Origin: Rhodospirillaceae bacterium
Lineage (GTDB): Bacteria > Pseudomonadota > Alphaproteobacteria > UBA828
Assembly: GCA_018666805.1 (NCBI GenBank)
Contig: JABIXB010000160.1
Location: forward strand, 1-36,184
Reading direction: 5' to 3'
Length of the DNA: 36,184 bases
The notes below the pieces were generated by a model. The model did no database searches. It had not been told where the DNA came from and saw only the letters and a program-made list of their open reading frames with translations. Below, in pieces: positions 28,208 to 36,184 of this stretch (the stretch's first letter is position 1; the number at the start of each line of letters is the position of its first letter). The translations under genes were made by a program, and so were the position numbers.

Positions 28208-28882
28208 ATGAAACATCCGACCATTCGCCCGCGCGACGCCGCCACACTCGCCCTTATACGCCGCGACGGCCGGCACCCCTCCGTGCTGATGGGCCAGCGC
28301 GGCAAGAGCCAGGCTTTCATGCCGGAGCGCTATGTCTTTCCCGGCGGCGGGGTCGAGCTTGGCGATCGCTATGTGCGGCCGTCCGGCGAGTTGGCGGAGA
28401 ATGTTGCGGCGCGCCTCGCGCGCTCGTGCACGCCGGCGCGCGCCCGTTCGCTCGCCGCCGCAGCGGTGCGCGAAACATTCGAGGAAACCGGCCTGATGTT
28501 GGCCGCCCCGAGCGCCCCCCCCAAGGGTAAAGTGCGCCCGGAATGGAACGGCTTCCACGCGCGCGGCCTCGCCCCGGCGCTCGACCGGCTCGACTATATT
28601 TACCGCGCCGTTACGCCGCCCGGACAGGTGCGCCGCTTCAACGCCCGCTTCTTCATGGCTTTCGCCGACGATCTGCACGGCGAAATCGCCGGTAATGGCG
28701 AACTGCACGACATCGGTTGGGTGTCCATTTCGGAAGCGCTGAAAATGCCGATCCCGCATATCACCGGCGTCGTCCTCGGCCAGATCAGCCGCCTGCTGGA
28801 CGACCCGGGGCCGCGCGAGCACGTCAAAACCACGCCCTTCCTACGCCACATCGGCGATAAATATCTCGTCGAGATGGAGTAG
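28208..28882 (+). CDS. NUDIX hydrolase with interrupted Nudix box
   Basis: 224 aa; YVFPGGGVELGD ... AAAVRETFEETGLML, halves separated by a roughly 35-aa insertion. Confidence 0.85.
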   Translation: MKHPTIRPRDAATLALIRRDGRHPSVLMGQRGKSQAFMPERYVFPGGGVELGDRYVRPSGELAENVAARLARSCTPARARSLAAAAVRETFEETGLMLAAPSAPPKGKVRPEWNGFHARGLAPALDRLDYIYRAVTPPGQVRRFNARFFMAFADDLHGEIAGNGELHDIGWVSISEALKMPIPHITGVVLGQISRLLDDPGPREHVKTTPFLRHIGDKYLVEME

Positions 28883-28887
28883 TTTTT

Positions 28888-29985
28888 CTAAGCGGCCTTC
28901 CGCCGCTCAGCGATGCCGGCCTCGACGAGCGGCAACACCTCTTTGATAAACAGTTCCTGGGTCTGCATCGCCTTGTGCGCCGGGATGCCGCCATAATGAG
29001 CGACCAGGATGAACTCCTCGAACGGCACCTTGTCGTAAAGCGTGAGCAGTTGGTTGGCGACCTTCTCCGGCGTGCCGATATAGATAATGCCGAGATCGAC
29101 GATGTCCTGATACGAAACATCACCAAGGCGGAGAAAATCATCGCCGGCGTAAAAGTCGAAACCACCGGCCCGCATGCGCTCCTTGACCGCTTCGGTGCGG
29201 TTCATCTCCTTCAGCGGTGAGACGTTATATTCGATGAACTTCATCGCATATTCCTCGGCGTCGCGTTCCGCCCGCGCCTGGTCTTCGTCGAGATAGAGCG
29301 CTTTCAGGAATGAGACATGCGGCGTATTGCCGGCCTTGGCGCTGGCCTCAAGGTAGATCCGGTGCGGCTCGATAAAGATATCATCCGGTGTCGGCGCGCC
29401 CAAAACCACGTTCCAGCCACGCTCGCCGGCCTGGGTGAAAGTCTTGGCGCTGGTGCCGACCTGATAGATTGGCGGATGCGGTTTTTGAATTGCCCTTGGT
29501 ACAATCGAAAGATTGTCGCATTGGTAATATTTACCGTCGAAGGAGAAGCGCTCCTCGGACCAACCCTTGATCATAATGTCGATACATTCGTGAAAGCGTC
29601 CGAGGCTTTCTTCATAGGGCACATTGGCGGGCTCTTGCAGCCAGCCATGGCCGCGCCCGATGCCAACCTCGATGCGCCCGCCGGTGAGAATATCGGCCTG
29701 GGCGATCTGGCCGGCCAGCACCATCGGATTGTGCAGCGGCAGGGTGTGGCAAAGCGTGCGGAAGCGTAAATTGCGCGTGCGCTCAGCCAATTTCGTATAG
29801 AGCGGCAGCGGCGCGCAATTGATCGCGAATTTCTCGAAAAATGGATGTTCCAATGTGGTGAACACATTGAAGCCGCGCTGATCAGAATGTTCGGCGCAGC
29901 GGATCACATCATTAAACAGCTCGGTATGATCCACCCCCGGCGGGCACTGAAATTCAGTGTAGGTTCCCAGGCGTAATTTTGTCAT
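28888..29985 (-). CDS. LLM-class (bacterial luciferase-like) flavin-dependent oxidoreductase
   Basis: 365 aa; MVLAGQIAQADILTGGRIEVGIGRGHGWLQ and LGTYTEFQCPPGVDHTELFND. Confidence 0.9.
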   Translation of the reverse strand: MTKLRLGTYTEFQCPPGVDHTELFNDVIRCAEHSDQRGFNVFTTLEHPFFEKFAINCAPLPLYTKLAERTRNLRFRTLCHTLPLHNPMVLAGQIAQADILTGGRIEVGIGRGHGWLQEPANVPYEESLGRFHECIDIMIKGWSEERFSFDGKYYQCDNLSIVPRAIQKPHPPIYQVGTSAKTFTQAGERGWNVVLGAPTPDDIFIEPHRIYLEASAKAGNTPHVSFLKALYLDEDQARAERDAEEYAMKFIEYNVSPLKEMNRTEAVKERMRAGGFDFYAGDDFLRLGDVSYQDIVDLGIIYIGTPEKVANQLLTLYDKVPFEEFILVAHYGGIPAHKAMQTQELFIKEVLPLVEAGIAERRKAA

Positions 29986-30077
29986 GACTTCTCCCCCGCA
30001 TGCTTATTGGCGCGCAGTCTAACGGCATCATCACCCCGGTTTCCACCCCGGATTACTTGGCCTTGGTCACGCTTTCG

Positions 30078-31217
30078 TCAGCAATCGACAGCGGCGTCAC
30101 GCGCCGTCTCTATGACGGCGGACGGCATCCCCACATCCGCTGCCGCACTCAGCAGGCTTTGCCAGGTGGAGCTCGGCAGCGGCACCCCCTCAGCCAGACG
30201 TTCGACCCGGTTGCGCTTTTCCGCATCGCCCGGACACAGCACCTCACCCCCCACTTCCGCCGGATTTGCCGAGCGGAAGAAGGCCACATAGTCGCGCAAC
30301 TCGGCGGCGAAACCGGCCTCGCTGTTGAGAAACTCCGGCGCCACGTAAATCGACAGCATGCCGTTGGCCAACTGCTTGACGCCCGGCCTGGAGCAGCCCG
30401 AGCCGGTCAAGGCGCCGGCCAAAATCTCGCACATGAAGGAAAGGCCCGAGCCCTTATGCTCGCCCATGGCGCGGATCGCGCCGGTGCCGGTACGCACATC
30501 CAAGGGCTGGCTGCTGTCACTGGCGCCATAGATCAGCACCGGGTCGGTGGAAAGCGTACCGTCGCCATCGATCAGCGCACCTTCCGGCAGGGGCTTGCCG
30601 CCGCCATGCGCGTTCAACACTTTGCCCTCGGCCACAATGGAGGTGGCAAAATCGAGTATCAGAGAATCCCCCTCCGCGTTTGGAATGCCGATGCAAACCG
30701 GATTGGTTGACATGCGCCGCTCGGCCCCACCGAAAGGCGCGACCAACAGGCCGAGCCCGGAGGTGTTGACGAAATGAATCGAGATCAGGCCATCCGCCGC
30801 CGCCATCTCGGCCCAATCGCCAATGCGCCCGAGATGGCCGGAATTGCGCAAACCAATTAATGCGACGCCATTCTTACGCGCCTTTTCCATGCCGAGGCGC
30901 ACAGCCTGCGGACCAATTGTCTGACCGAAACCGAAATTGCCGTCGACCACAGCCAAGACGTCATTGTCATTGTCGATGGTGATCGTCTGGTCGCGCGTGA
31001 TATTGCCTTCGTTCAGCCAATGGAGATAGCGCGGCACACGAAGAACGCCATGGCTCTCATGGCCGGAAAGATTTGACGCCGTTAGATAGCTGCCGATGCG
31101 CCCGGCCTCATCGGCCGAGCAGCCGGCGGCAACGAATGTATTGCTGACCAGTTGCCGTAAAACATCCGCCGGAACGCGGATGCCACCGTCTTGAGCAATG
31201 TCTTGGGAATTCGCCAT
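30078..31217 (-). CDS. Ldh family (malate/L-lactate/ureidoglycolate-type) NAD(P)-dependent dehydrogenase
   Basis: 379 aa; HESHGVLRVPRYLHWL, LRNSGHLGRIGDWAEMAAADGLISIHFVN. Confidence 0.9.
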   Translation of the reverse strand: MANSQDIAQDGGIRVPADVLRQLVSNTFVAAGCSADEAGRIGSYLTASNLSGHESHGVLRVPRYLHWLNEGNITRDQTITIDNDNDVLAVVDGNFGFGQTIGPQAVRLGMEKARKNGVALIGLRNSGHLGRIGDWAEMAAADGLISIHFVNTSGLGLLVAPFGGAERRMSTNPVCIGIPNAEGDSLILDFATSIVAEGKVLNAHGGGKPLPEGALIDGDGTLSTDPVLIYGASDSSQPLDVRTGTGAIRAMGEHKGSGLSFMCEILAGALTGSGCSRPGVKQLANGMLSIYVAPEFLNSEAGFAAELRDYVAFFRSANPAEVGGEVLCPGDAEKRNRVERLAEGVPLPSSTWQSLLSAAADVGMPSAVIETARDAAVDC

Positions 31218-31223
31218 ATCTGC

Positions 31224-32180
31224 TCAGGCCTTGCCGCGTTCACGTGCCAGCATTTCGAGCAGCGATATCAGCAATTGATCGCGCTCCTGGGTTAAGTCCT
31301 CGAGCGAACGCCCCGCCGCTTCGGCCATAACGCCATCAATAAGTTTCTTCGCCGTTTCCTCGGAAATTTTTGGTTCCTTGCCGAGGTCGGCCCACCAGGA
31401 TTCGAGCGCCGGACCGAAATGCTCGATCGCATGGCGGATGCCACCATCGCCGCCGGCGAGGTGGAGAATGAGGTTCGGCCCCATCAGCGCCCAACGCATG
31501 CCGGGGCCGTAGGATACGGCGATATCGACATCCTCAACACTGGCGACGCCAGTATCGACGAGATGCACCGCCTCGCGCCACATCGCCGCCTGCAGGCGGT
31601 TGGCAAGATGACCGGGCACCTCGCGGTTGATGCGGATCGCCTTCTTGCCGCAGCCATTATAAAAACCCAGCGCCCAATCGACGGCGGCATCATCGGTCTC
31701 CCTGCCACCGACCACTTCGACCAGCGGCACAAGATGGGGCGGATTGAAGGGATGGCCAATGACGTAACGCTCCCGGCCTTTGCGCCCGACCTGGAGGTCA
31801 CTGATCATCAGTCCTGACGAGCTCGACGCCATCACCACACCCTCGGGCAAGGCATCGTCGAGGCGACTGTAGAGCTCGATCTTGACCGTGGTATTTTCCG
31901 GCCCGCTTTCCTGTACGAACTGGCTGCCCCGCACCGCCTCCGCCGGATCGTCGAAAAACGCCATGCGGCTTTCGTCCGGCGCATCGGGCGCGCCCAACCG
32001 TTTCAGCGCCGGCCAAGCGGCGGCGATAAAGGCGCGGCTGCGTTGCTCAAAGCCCGGCGCCGGGTCCCAGATGTTAACGGCCATGCCATGCGCCAGAAAC
32101 TGCGCCGCCCAGGACGCACCGATCGTGCCCGCGCCGAGGATGGCGACGCGTTCGACCGCCTCCGGTTTCACCAAATTCAT
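31224..32180 (-). CDS. 3-hydroxyacyl-CoA dehydrogenase / L-carnitine dehydrogenase-type NAD-binding protein
   Basis: 318 aa; VAILGAGTIGASWAAQFLAHG, IGHPFNPPHLVPLVEVVGG. Confidence 0.9.
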   Translation of the reverse strand: MNLVKPEAVERVAILGAGTIGASWAAQFLAHGMAVNIWDPAPGFEQRSRAFIAAAWPALKRLGAPDAPDESRMAFFDDPAEAVRGSQFVQESGPENTTVKIELYSRLDDALPEGVVMASSSSGLMISDLQVGRKGRERYVIGHPFNPPHLVPLVEVVGGRETDDAAVDWALGFYNGCGKKAIRINREVPGHLANRLQAAMWREAVHLVDTGVASVEDVDIAVSYGPGMRWALMGPNLILHLAGGDGGIRHAIEHFGPALESWWADLGKEPKISEETAKKLIDGVMAEAAGRSLEDLTQERDQLLISLLEMLARERGKA

Positions 32181-32210
32181 AATCGTCTCCCGCGTAAATA
32201 ATTCAAAAAT

Positions 32211-33593
32211 TCAGGATATCAGCCGGGCGGCGCTTTCTCCCGCGACGCGCCCCAGCATCACCGCCGTTAACAAGCCATTGCCCGAGGAATATCCCCATAC
32301 CTCGGGACCCGAGACACCGCAAGCCGCACCGCCGCCAGCAAAGAGATTGGGCAGCCGGCCGCCTTCCTTGCGCAACACTTGAGCAGATGTATCGATGGCG
32401 AGCCCGCCCTGGGTGTGAAACAGGGCAGCGCCGACTTTCACGGCGTAATAGGGCGGCATCAGTTTTGTCGCGGCGGATAAGTCCCGCCCAAACCGGTCTT
32501 CCGCCAGGCTTCGCACATCAGCCAGGGTCTCGCTCAGCGTAGCCTCAGGCACACCGAGCGCGCCAGCGAGCGCCGCCACGTCCTCCGTTATTTTCACCGC
32601 ACCCGTCGCCTCTGCCTGGCGGTAATCCTCGAATTCCATCGCCAATTCATGGATGCGCGTGTCATAAATATTCCACACCACGCCGCCGGGCTGGCGCAAC
32701 ACATCGACGGCATGTTCCGAATAGCCGCGGCTTTCATCGGCGAAACGCTTGCCATTGGAATTTACCTGAATGCCGCCCTCGCGCATCACCGCCCAGGTGA
32801 TGAGGATTCCATGCGGGACGGCGACCGAGGCGTGGCCTTGATAAGCACCCAAATGTTTGATCTCGGCGCCGAGCGCCCGGCCCCACTGGACGGCATGACC
32901 GCGATTGCCGGCATGGCCGAAATACTCTGCTTCGGCAATTTCTGGAATATGCCGGTGTACCATCTCCGCATTGCCGCCGAAGCCGTTACAGGCCAGCACC
33001 AGTGCCCGGCAGCCAACCCGCTCTTCACCGCCGTCGGGACGCGTATAGCCGACACCATTTATCCGGCCATCGGGCTCGGCATAGAGCTCGCGCACCTCAG
33101 CGCCGCACAGGATATCGACGCCCGCCGTCTCGGCCGCGCCGAGGAGACGCGCCATCAGCGCCGCGCCGGTGCGCTCCGGCACCGCGTGCATGCGCGCGCG
33201 GCGCTGGCCAGTGTAGAGAAAACCTTCGACCAGAACGAACGGGATGTTGTGGCTATCGGCAAGCCATTCCAAGGTTGGCCCGGAGCGTTCGCAACACAGG
33301 TCGACAATGGCGGGATCAGCCAAGTTTTCGGCTTTGCCTTGAATATCACCCGCCATCATTTCAACATTATCGTCGACATCGCGCGCCCGCTGCCAGCGCG
33401 TGCCGCAGGCCGGGATAAAGCCGGAGGAAAGCGCGGTCGAGCCCGCTGGCGCCGCGTCCTGCTCAAGTACGAGCGCCGGCAAGCCAGCATCGCGCAGTGT
33501 CAGCGCTGCCGTCAGGCCACAGGCGCCACCGCCGATGATGACCACGGGATATTCCGTCTCAAACACTTCGCCGTCGGAGGGGCTTACACGCAT
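32211..33593 (-). CDS. FAD-dependent fumarate-reductase/ketosteroid-dehydrogenase-family flavoprotein
   Basis: 460 aa; VVIIGGGACGLTAALTLRDAGLPALVLEQD, C-terminal NLFAGGGAACGVSGPEVWGYSSGNGLLTAVMLGRVAG. Confidence 0.88.
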   Translation of the reverse strand: MRVSPSDGEVFETEYPVVIIGGGACGLTAALTLRDAGLPALVLEQDAAPAGSTALSSGFIPACGTRWQRARDVDDNVEMMAGDIQGKAENLADPAIVDLCCERSGPTLEWLADSHNIPFVLVEGFLYTGQRRARMHAVPERTGAALMARLLGAAETAGVDILCGAEVRELYAEPDGRINGVGYTRPDGGEERVGCRALVLACNGFGGNAEMVHRHIPEIAEAEYFGHAGNRGHAVQWGRALGAEIKHLGAYQGHASVAVPHGILITWAVMREGGIQVNSNGKRFADESRGYSEHAVDVLRQPGGVVWNIYDTRIHELAMEFEDYRQAEATGAVKITEDVAALAGALGVPEATLSETLADVRSLAEDRFGRDLSAATKLMPPYYAVKVGAALFHTQGGLAIDTSAQVLRKEGGRLPNLFAGGGAACGVSGPEVWGYSSGNGLLTAVMLGRVAGESAARLIS

Positions 33594-33653
33594 TGTTATC
33601 GACCTTCACCAACCCTATGCTGCACCCCAAATCCGTTTCACAGGAGAGATGCC

Positions 33654-34499
33654 TTGCGCTTCGAGGGAACCAAATCTTACGTTACCACCGAGGAACTAAA
33701 TGCCGGCGTTAACGCCGCAATCACATTACAGCGCCCGCTCCTGGTCAAGGGCGAACCGGGCACTGGTAAAACGGTGCTCGCCACCGAGATCGCCGAAGCC
33801 TTGGGTGCGCCGCTGATTGAATGGCATGTAAAATCGACCACCAAGGCGCGGCACGGCCTCTATGAATATGACGCGGTGGCGCGCCTCAGAGATGGTCAAC
33901 TTGGCGATGAACGGGTCAAGGATATTGCCAACTACATCATACCGGGCAAATTGTGGGAGGCGTTTCAATCGGAAAAACGACCGGTTCTGCTGATCGACGA
34001 GATCGACAAGGCGGATATCGAATTTCCCAACGATCTGCTGCTCGAGATCGACCGCATGGAATTCTATGTCTATGAGACCAAGCAGACGATCAAGGCAGTG
34101 CACCGGCCGATCATCATCATCACCTCGAACAATGAAAAAGAGCTGCCCGACGCCTTTCTCCGGCGTTGCTTTTTCCATTACATCCGCTTCCCCGACCACG
34201 AGACCATGGAGCGCATCGTCGATGTGCATTACCCCGATATCAAAAAGCGCCTGGTGGCTGCCGCGCTCGGTCTCTTTTACGATATCCGCGAAGCGCCCGG
34301 CCTGAAGAAAAAACCGTCCACGTCGGAATTGCTGGACTGGCTGAAGCTGCTGATGGCCGAGGATATTTCACCCGAGGATCTCCGCGCCACTGAATCCTCG
34401 CAATTGATTCCCCCGCTCTATGGCGCGCTGTTGAAATCCGAACAGGACGTACAACTGTTTGAGCGCCTTGCCTTCCTCAACCGGCGCGAACAACGCTGA
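33654..34499 (+). CDS. MoxR-family AAA+ ATPase (CoxD-like)
   Basis: TTG start at 33654 with AGGAG 7 nt upstream: MRFEGTKSYVTTEELNAGVNAAITLQRPLLVKGEPGTGKT..., Walker B VLLIDEIDKAD; supplied ORF (from 32649) is over-extended antisense to 32211..33593. Confidence 0.92.
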   Translation: MRFEGTKSYVTTEELNAGVNAAITLQRPLLVKGEPGTGKTVLATEIAEALGAPLIEWHVKSTTKARHGLYEYDAVARLRDGQLGDERVKDIANYIIPGKLWEAFQSEKRPVLLIDEIDKADIEFPNDLLLEIDRMEFYVYETKQTIKAVHRPIIIITSNNEKELPDAFLRRCFFHYIRFPDHETMERIVDVHYPDIKKRLVAAALGLFYDIREAPGLKKKPSTSELLDWLKLLMAEDISPEDLRATESSQLIPPLYGALLKSEQDVQLFERLAFLNRREQR

Positions 34500-34509
34500 G
34501 GCGCCCATC

Positions 34510-35691
34510 TTGTTTCAGAACCTCTTTCGCGAATTGAAACGGGTGCGGGTGCCGGTATCGCTGCCGGAATATCTCGACCTGATGGCGGCGATGGACAAGG
34601 AGTTGGCCGATTACAGCGTCAATGAATTCTACTATTTGTCGCGCGCGCTCCTGGTCAAGGATGAGCGCCATCTCGACCGCTTTGATCAAGTTTTCAGCCA
34701 TGTCTTCAAGGGCCTCGAGCGCGTCACATCCGGTGACGAAGAAGTAGAGATTCCCGAGGAATGGCTGAAGCGCCTGGCTGAACTCCACCTCAGCGACGAA
34801 GAGAAAGCCAAGATCGAGGCGATGGGCGGCTGGGAAAAGCTGATGGAGACGCTGCGCGAGCGCATGGAAGAACAGGAAAAGCGCCACCAGGGCGGCAGCA
34901 AATGGATCGGCACCGCCGGCACTTCGCCGTTTGGCGCCTATGGCTATAATCCGGAAGGCGTGCGCATCGGCCAGCGTGAGGGCCGGCATGGGCGCGCGGT
35001 CAAGGTGTGGGACAAGCGCGAATTTCGCGATCTCGATGGCGAGGTCGAGCTCGGTACGCGCGGCATGAAAATCGCGCTCCGGCGCCTGCGCCGTTTCGCC
35101 CGCGAAGGCGCACTGAGCGAGCTCGATATCGATGACACCATCCAATCGACGGCGAAGAATGGCGGCTGGCTCGATCTCAGAATGGTGGCGGAGCGCCACA
35201 ATGCGGCCAAGGTTCTGCTGCTGCTCGATGTCGGCGGTTCGATGGACGCCCATGTCAAACGCTGCGAACAATTGTTCTCAGCCGCGCGCAGCGAATTCAA
35301 ACATCTTGAATATTATTACTTCCACAATTGCCTTTACGAAAATGTCTGGCGCGACAATCGGCGGCGGCACAGCGAACTGATTCCGACCTGGGAACTGATC
35401 AACAGCTATAATTCCGAATATAAGGTGGTGATCATCGGCGACGCCCATATGAGCCCCTATGAGATCGTCTATCCCGGCGCCGGAGTCGAGCATTTCAACG
35501 AAGAATCGGGCGAGGTGTGGTTCCGCCGCCTGCTGCGCGCCTTCCCGCAGGCTATCTGGCTCAATCCGCTGCGCCAGCGCGGCTGGCCAAGCAGCGAATC
35601 GATCAAGATGATTCAGGAATTGATGGAAAACCGCATGTACCCGCTCACCCTGGACGGCCTCGATGCAGCCATGCGCGAGCTTAGTAAGTAG
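34510..35691 (+). CDS. VWA-domain protein (CoxE-like partner of MoxR ATPase)
   Basis: Likely TTG start at 34510 (MFQNLFRELKRVRVPVSLPEYLDLM...); VLLLLDVGGSMDAHV MIDAS-like motif; ORF-tool start at 34459 overlaps the MoxR gene. Confidence 0.88.
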   Translation: MFQNLFRELKRVRVPVSLPEYLDLMAAMDKELADYSVNEFYYLSRALLVKDERHLDRFDQVFSHVFKGLERVTSGDEEVEIPEEWLKRLAELHLSDEEKAKIEAMGGWEKLMETLRERMEEQEKRHQGGSKWIGTAGTSPFGAYGYNPEGVRIGQREGRHGRAVKVWDKREFRDLDGEVELGTRGMKIALRRLRRFAREGALSELDIDDTIQSTAKNGGWLDLRMVAERHNAAKVLLLLDVGGSMDAHVKRCEQLFSAARSEFKHLEYYYFHNCLYENVWRDNRRRHSELIPTWELINSYNSEYKVVIIGDAHMSPYEIVYPGAGVEHFNEESGEVWFRRLLRAFPQAIWLNPLRQRGWPSSESIKMIQELMENRMYPLTLDGLDAAMRELSK

Positions 35692-35692
35692 C

Positions 35693-36184
35693 CTAAGCCC
35701 GCTTCCTTGTCGCCTCGGCCACCGCCATAATGCGGTACATTGAGCGCAATACCGGCTTCTCGATCAGTTTCCCATCGACCACCACCAGCCCGGTATCGGC
35801 ATCCGCGAAAGCCTGGATGATGCGCTTGGCATGCGCGATCGAGGCTTCGTCCGGCGTGAACACCTCGTTCAAAATTCCGATCTGCTTGGGATGGATGGAG
35901 CCCTTGCCGCTGAAGCCGAGATCGCGGACCAGCTCGGCCTCCCGTCGCATGCCCTCGGGGTCTTCCAGATCCAGATACGGAACGTCGATCACATCCATTC
36001 CCTGCCCCGCCGCCGCGTGAACAATCCGCGAGCGCGCGTATAGCAAAGGCCCCCACGCATTGCGGCAGCGAAGCTCGGCGGCCATGTCGACGCCTCCGAA
36101 GAACAATGCGTCCATCCGGGGGCTGGCCTTGGCAATATCGTATACCGCTTCCAGCGCGGCGTTGGTTTCGATGATCACATGCAG
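35693..36184 (-). CDS. HpcH/HpaI aldolase / citrate-lyase beta-type (CitE-like) CoA ester lyase, C-terminal part, truncated by window edge
   Basis: IIETNAALEAVYDIAKASPRMDALFFGGVDMAAEL...GFSGKGSIHPKQIGILNEVFTP; open to right edge. Confidence 0.88.
   Translation of the reverse strand: MHVIIETNAALEAVYDIAKASPRMDALFFGGVDMAAELRCRNAWGPLLYARSRIVHAAAGQGMDVIDVPYLDLEDPEGMRREAELVRDLGFSGKGSIHPKQIGILNEVFTPDEASIAHAKRIIQAFADADTGLVVVDGKLIEKPVLRSMYRIMAVAEATRKRA

Noticed and set aside
32649-33653. N-terminal extension of the 616-aa MoxR ORF
   Set aside because: Antisense to the flavoprotein gene 32211..33593; MoxR homology begins at the TTG start at 33654 with its own RBS.

Overview
GC-rich, alphaproteobacterial-looking catabolic accessory region. 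It is densely packed with operons and contains no RNA genes, mobile elements, CRISPR arrays or recognisable transcription regulators. From left to right: (i) a minus-strand operon (8503->1) with an ABC importer (three permeases, two ATPases, one frameshifted Tat-type substrate-binding protein), an L-asparaginase-like amidohydrolase and the N-terminal part of a 2Fe-2S/FAD reductase that runs off the left edge and is absent from the supplied ORF track; (ii) a divergent plus-strand operon (8633->18533) with a crotonase-fold protein, BoxC, BoxB, an OYE/FadH-like flavoenzyme and a HyuA/HyuB (ATP-dependent hydantoinase/oxoprolinase/carboxylase family) pair; (iii) a minus-strand operon (25770->18530) with a TcuA-like flavoprotein, PrpF-like isomerase, CoxG-like protein, a three-subunit molybdenum hydroxylase and OsmC; (iv) a divergent lone molybdenum-hydroxylase large subunit plus a split-box NUDIX hydrolase; (v) minus-strand LLM flavin enzyme, Ldh-type dehydrogenase, 3-hydroxyacyl-CoA/carnitine-type dehydrogenase and a fumarate-reductase-like flavoprotein; (vi) a MoxR/VWA pair; (vii) a partial CitE/HpcH-type lyase. 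The most interesting points are: BoxB/BoxC in one operon with HyuAB and an OYE enzyme, without BoxA, a CoA ligase or an aldehyde dehydrogenase; an ABC importer whose two NBDs carry complementary degenerate motifs, predicting one canonical and one dead ATP site; a crotonase lacking both catalytic glutamates; and a one-base frameshift in the substrate-binding protein. All functional assignments are by eye from motifs; no searches were run.
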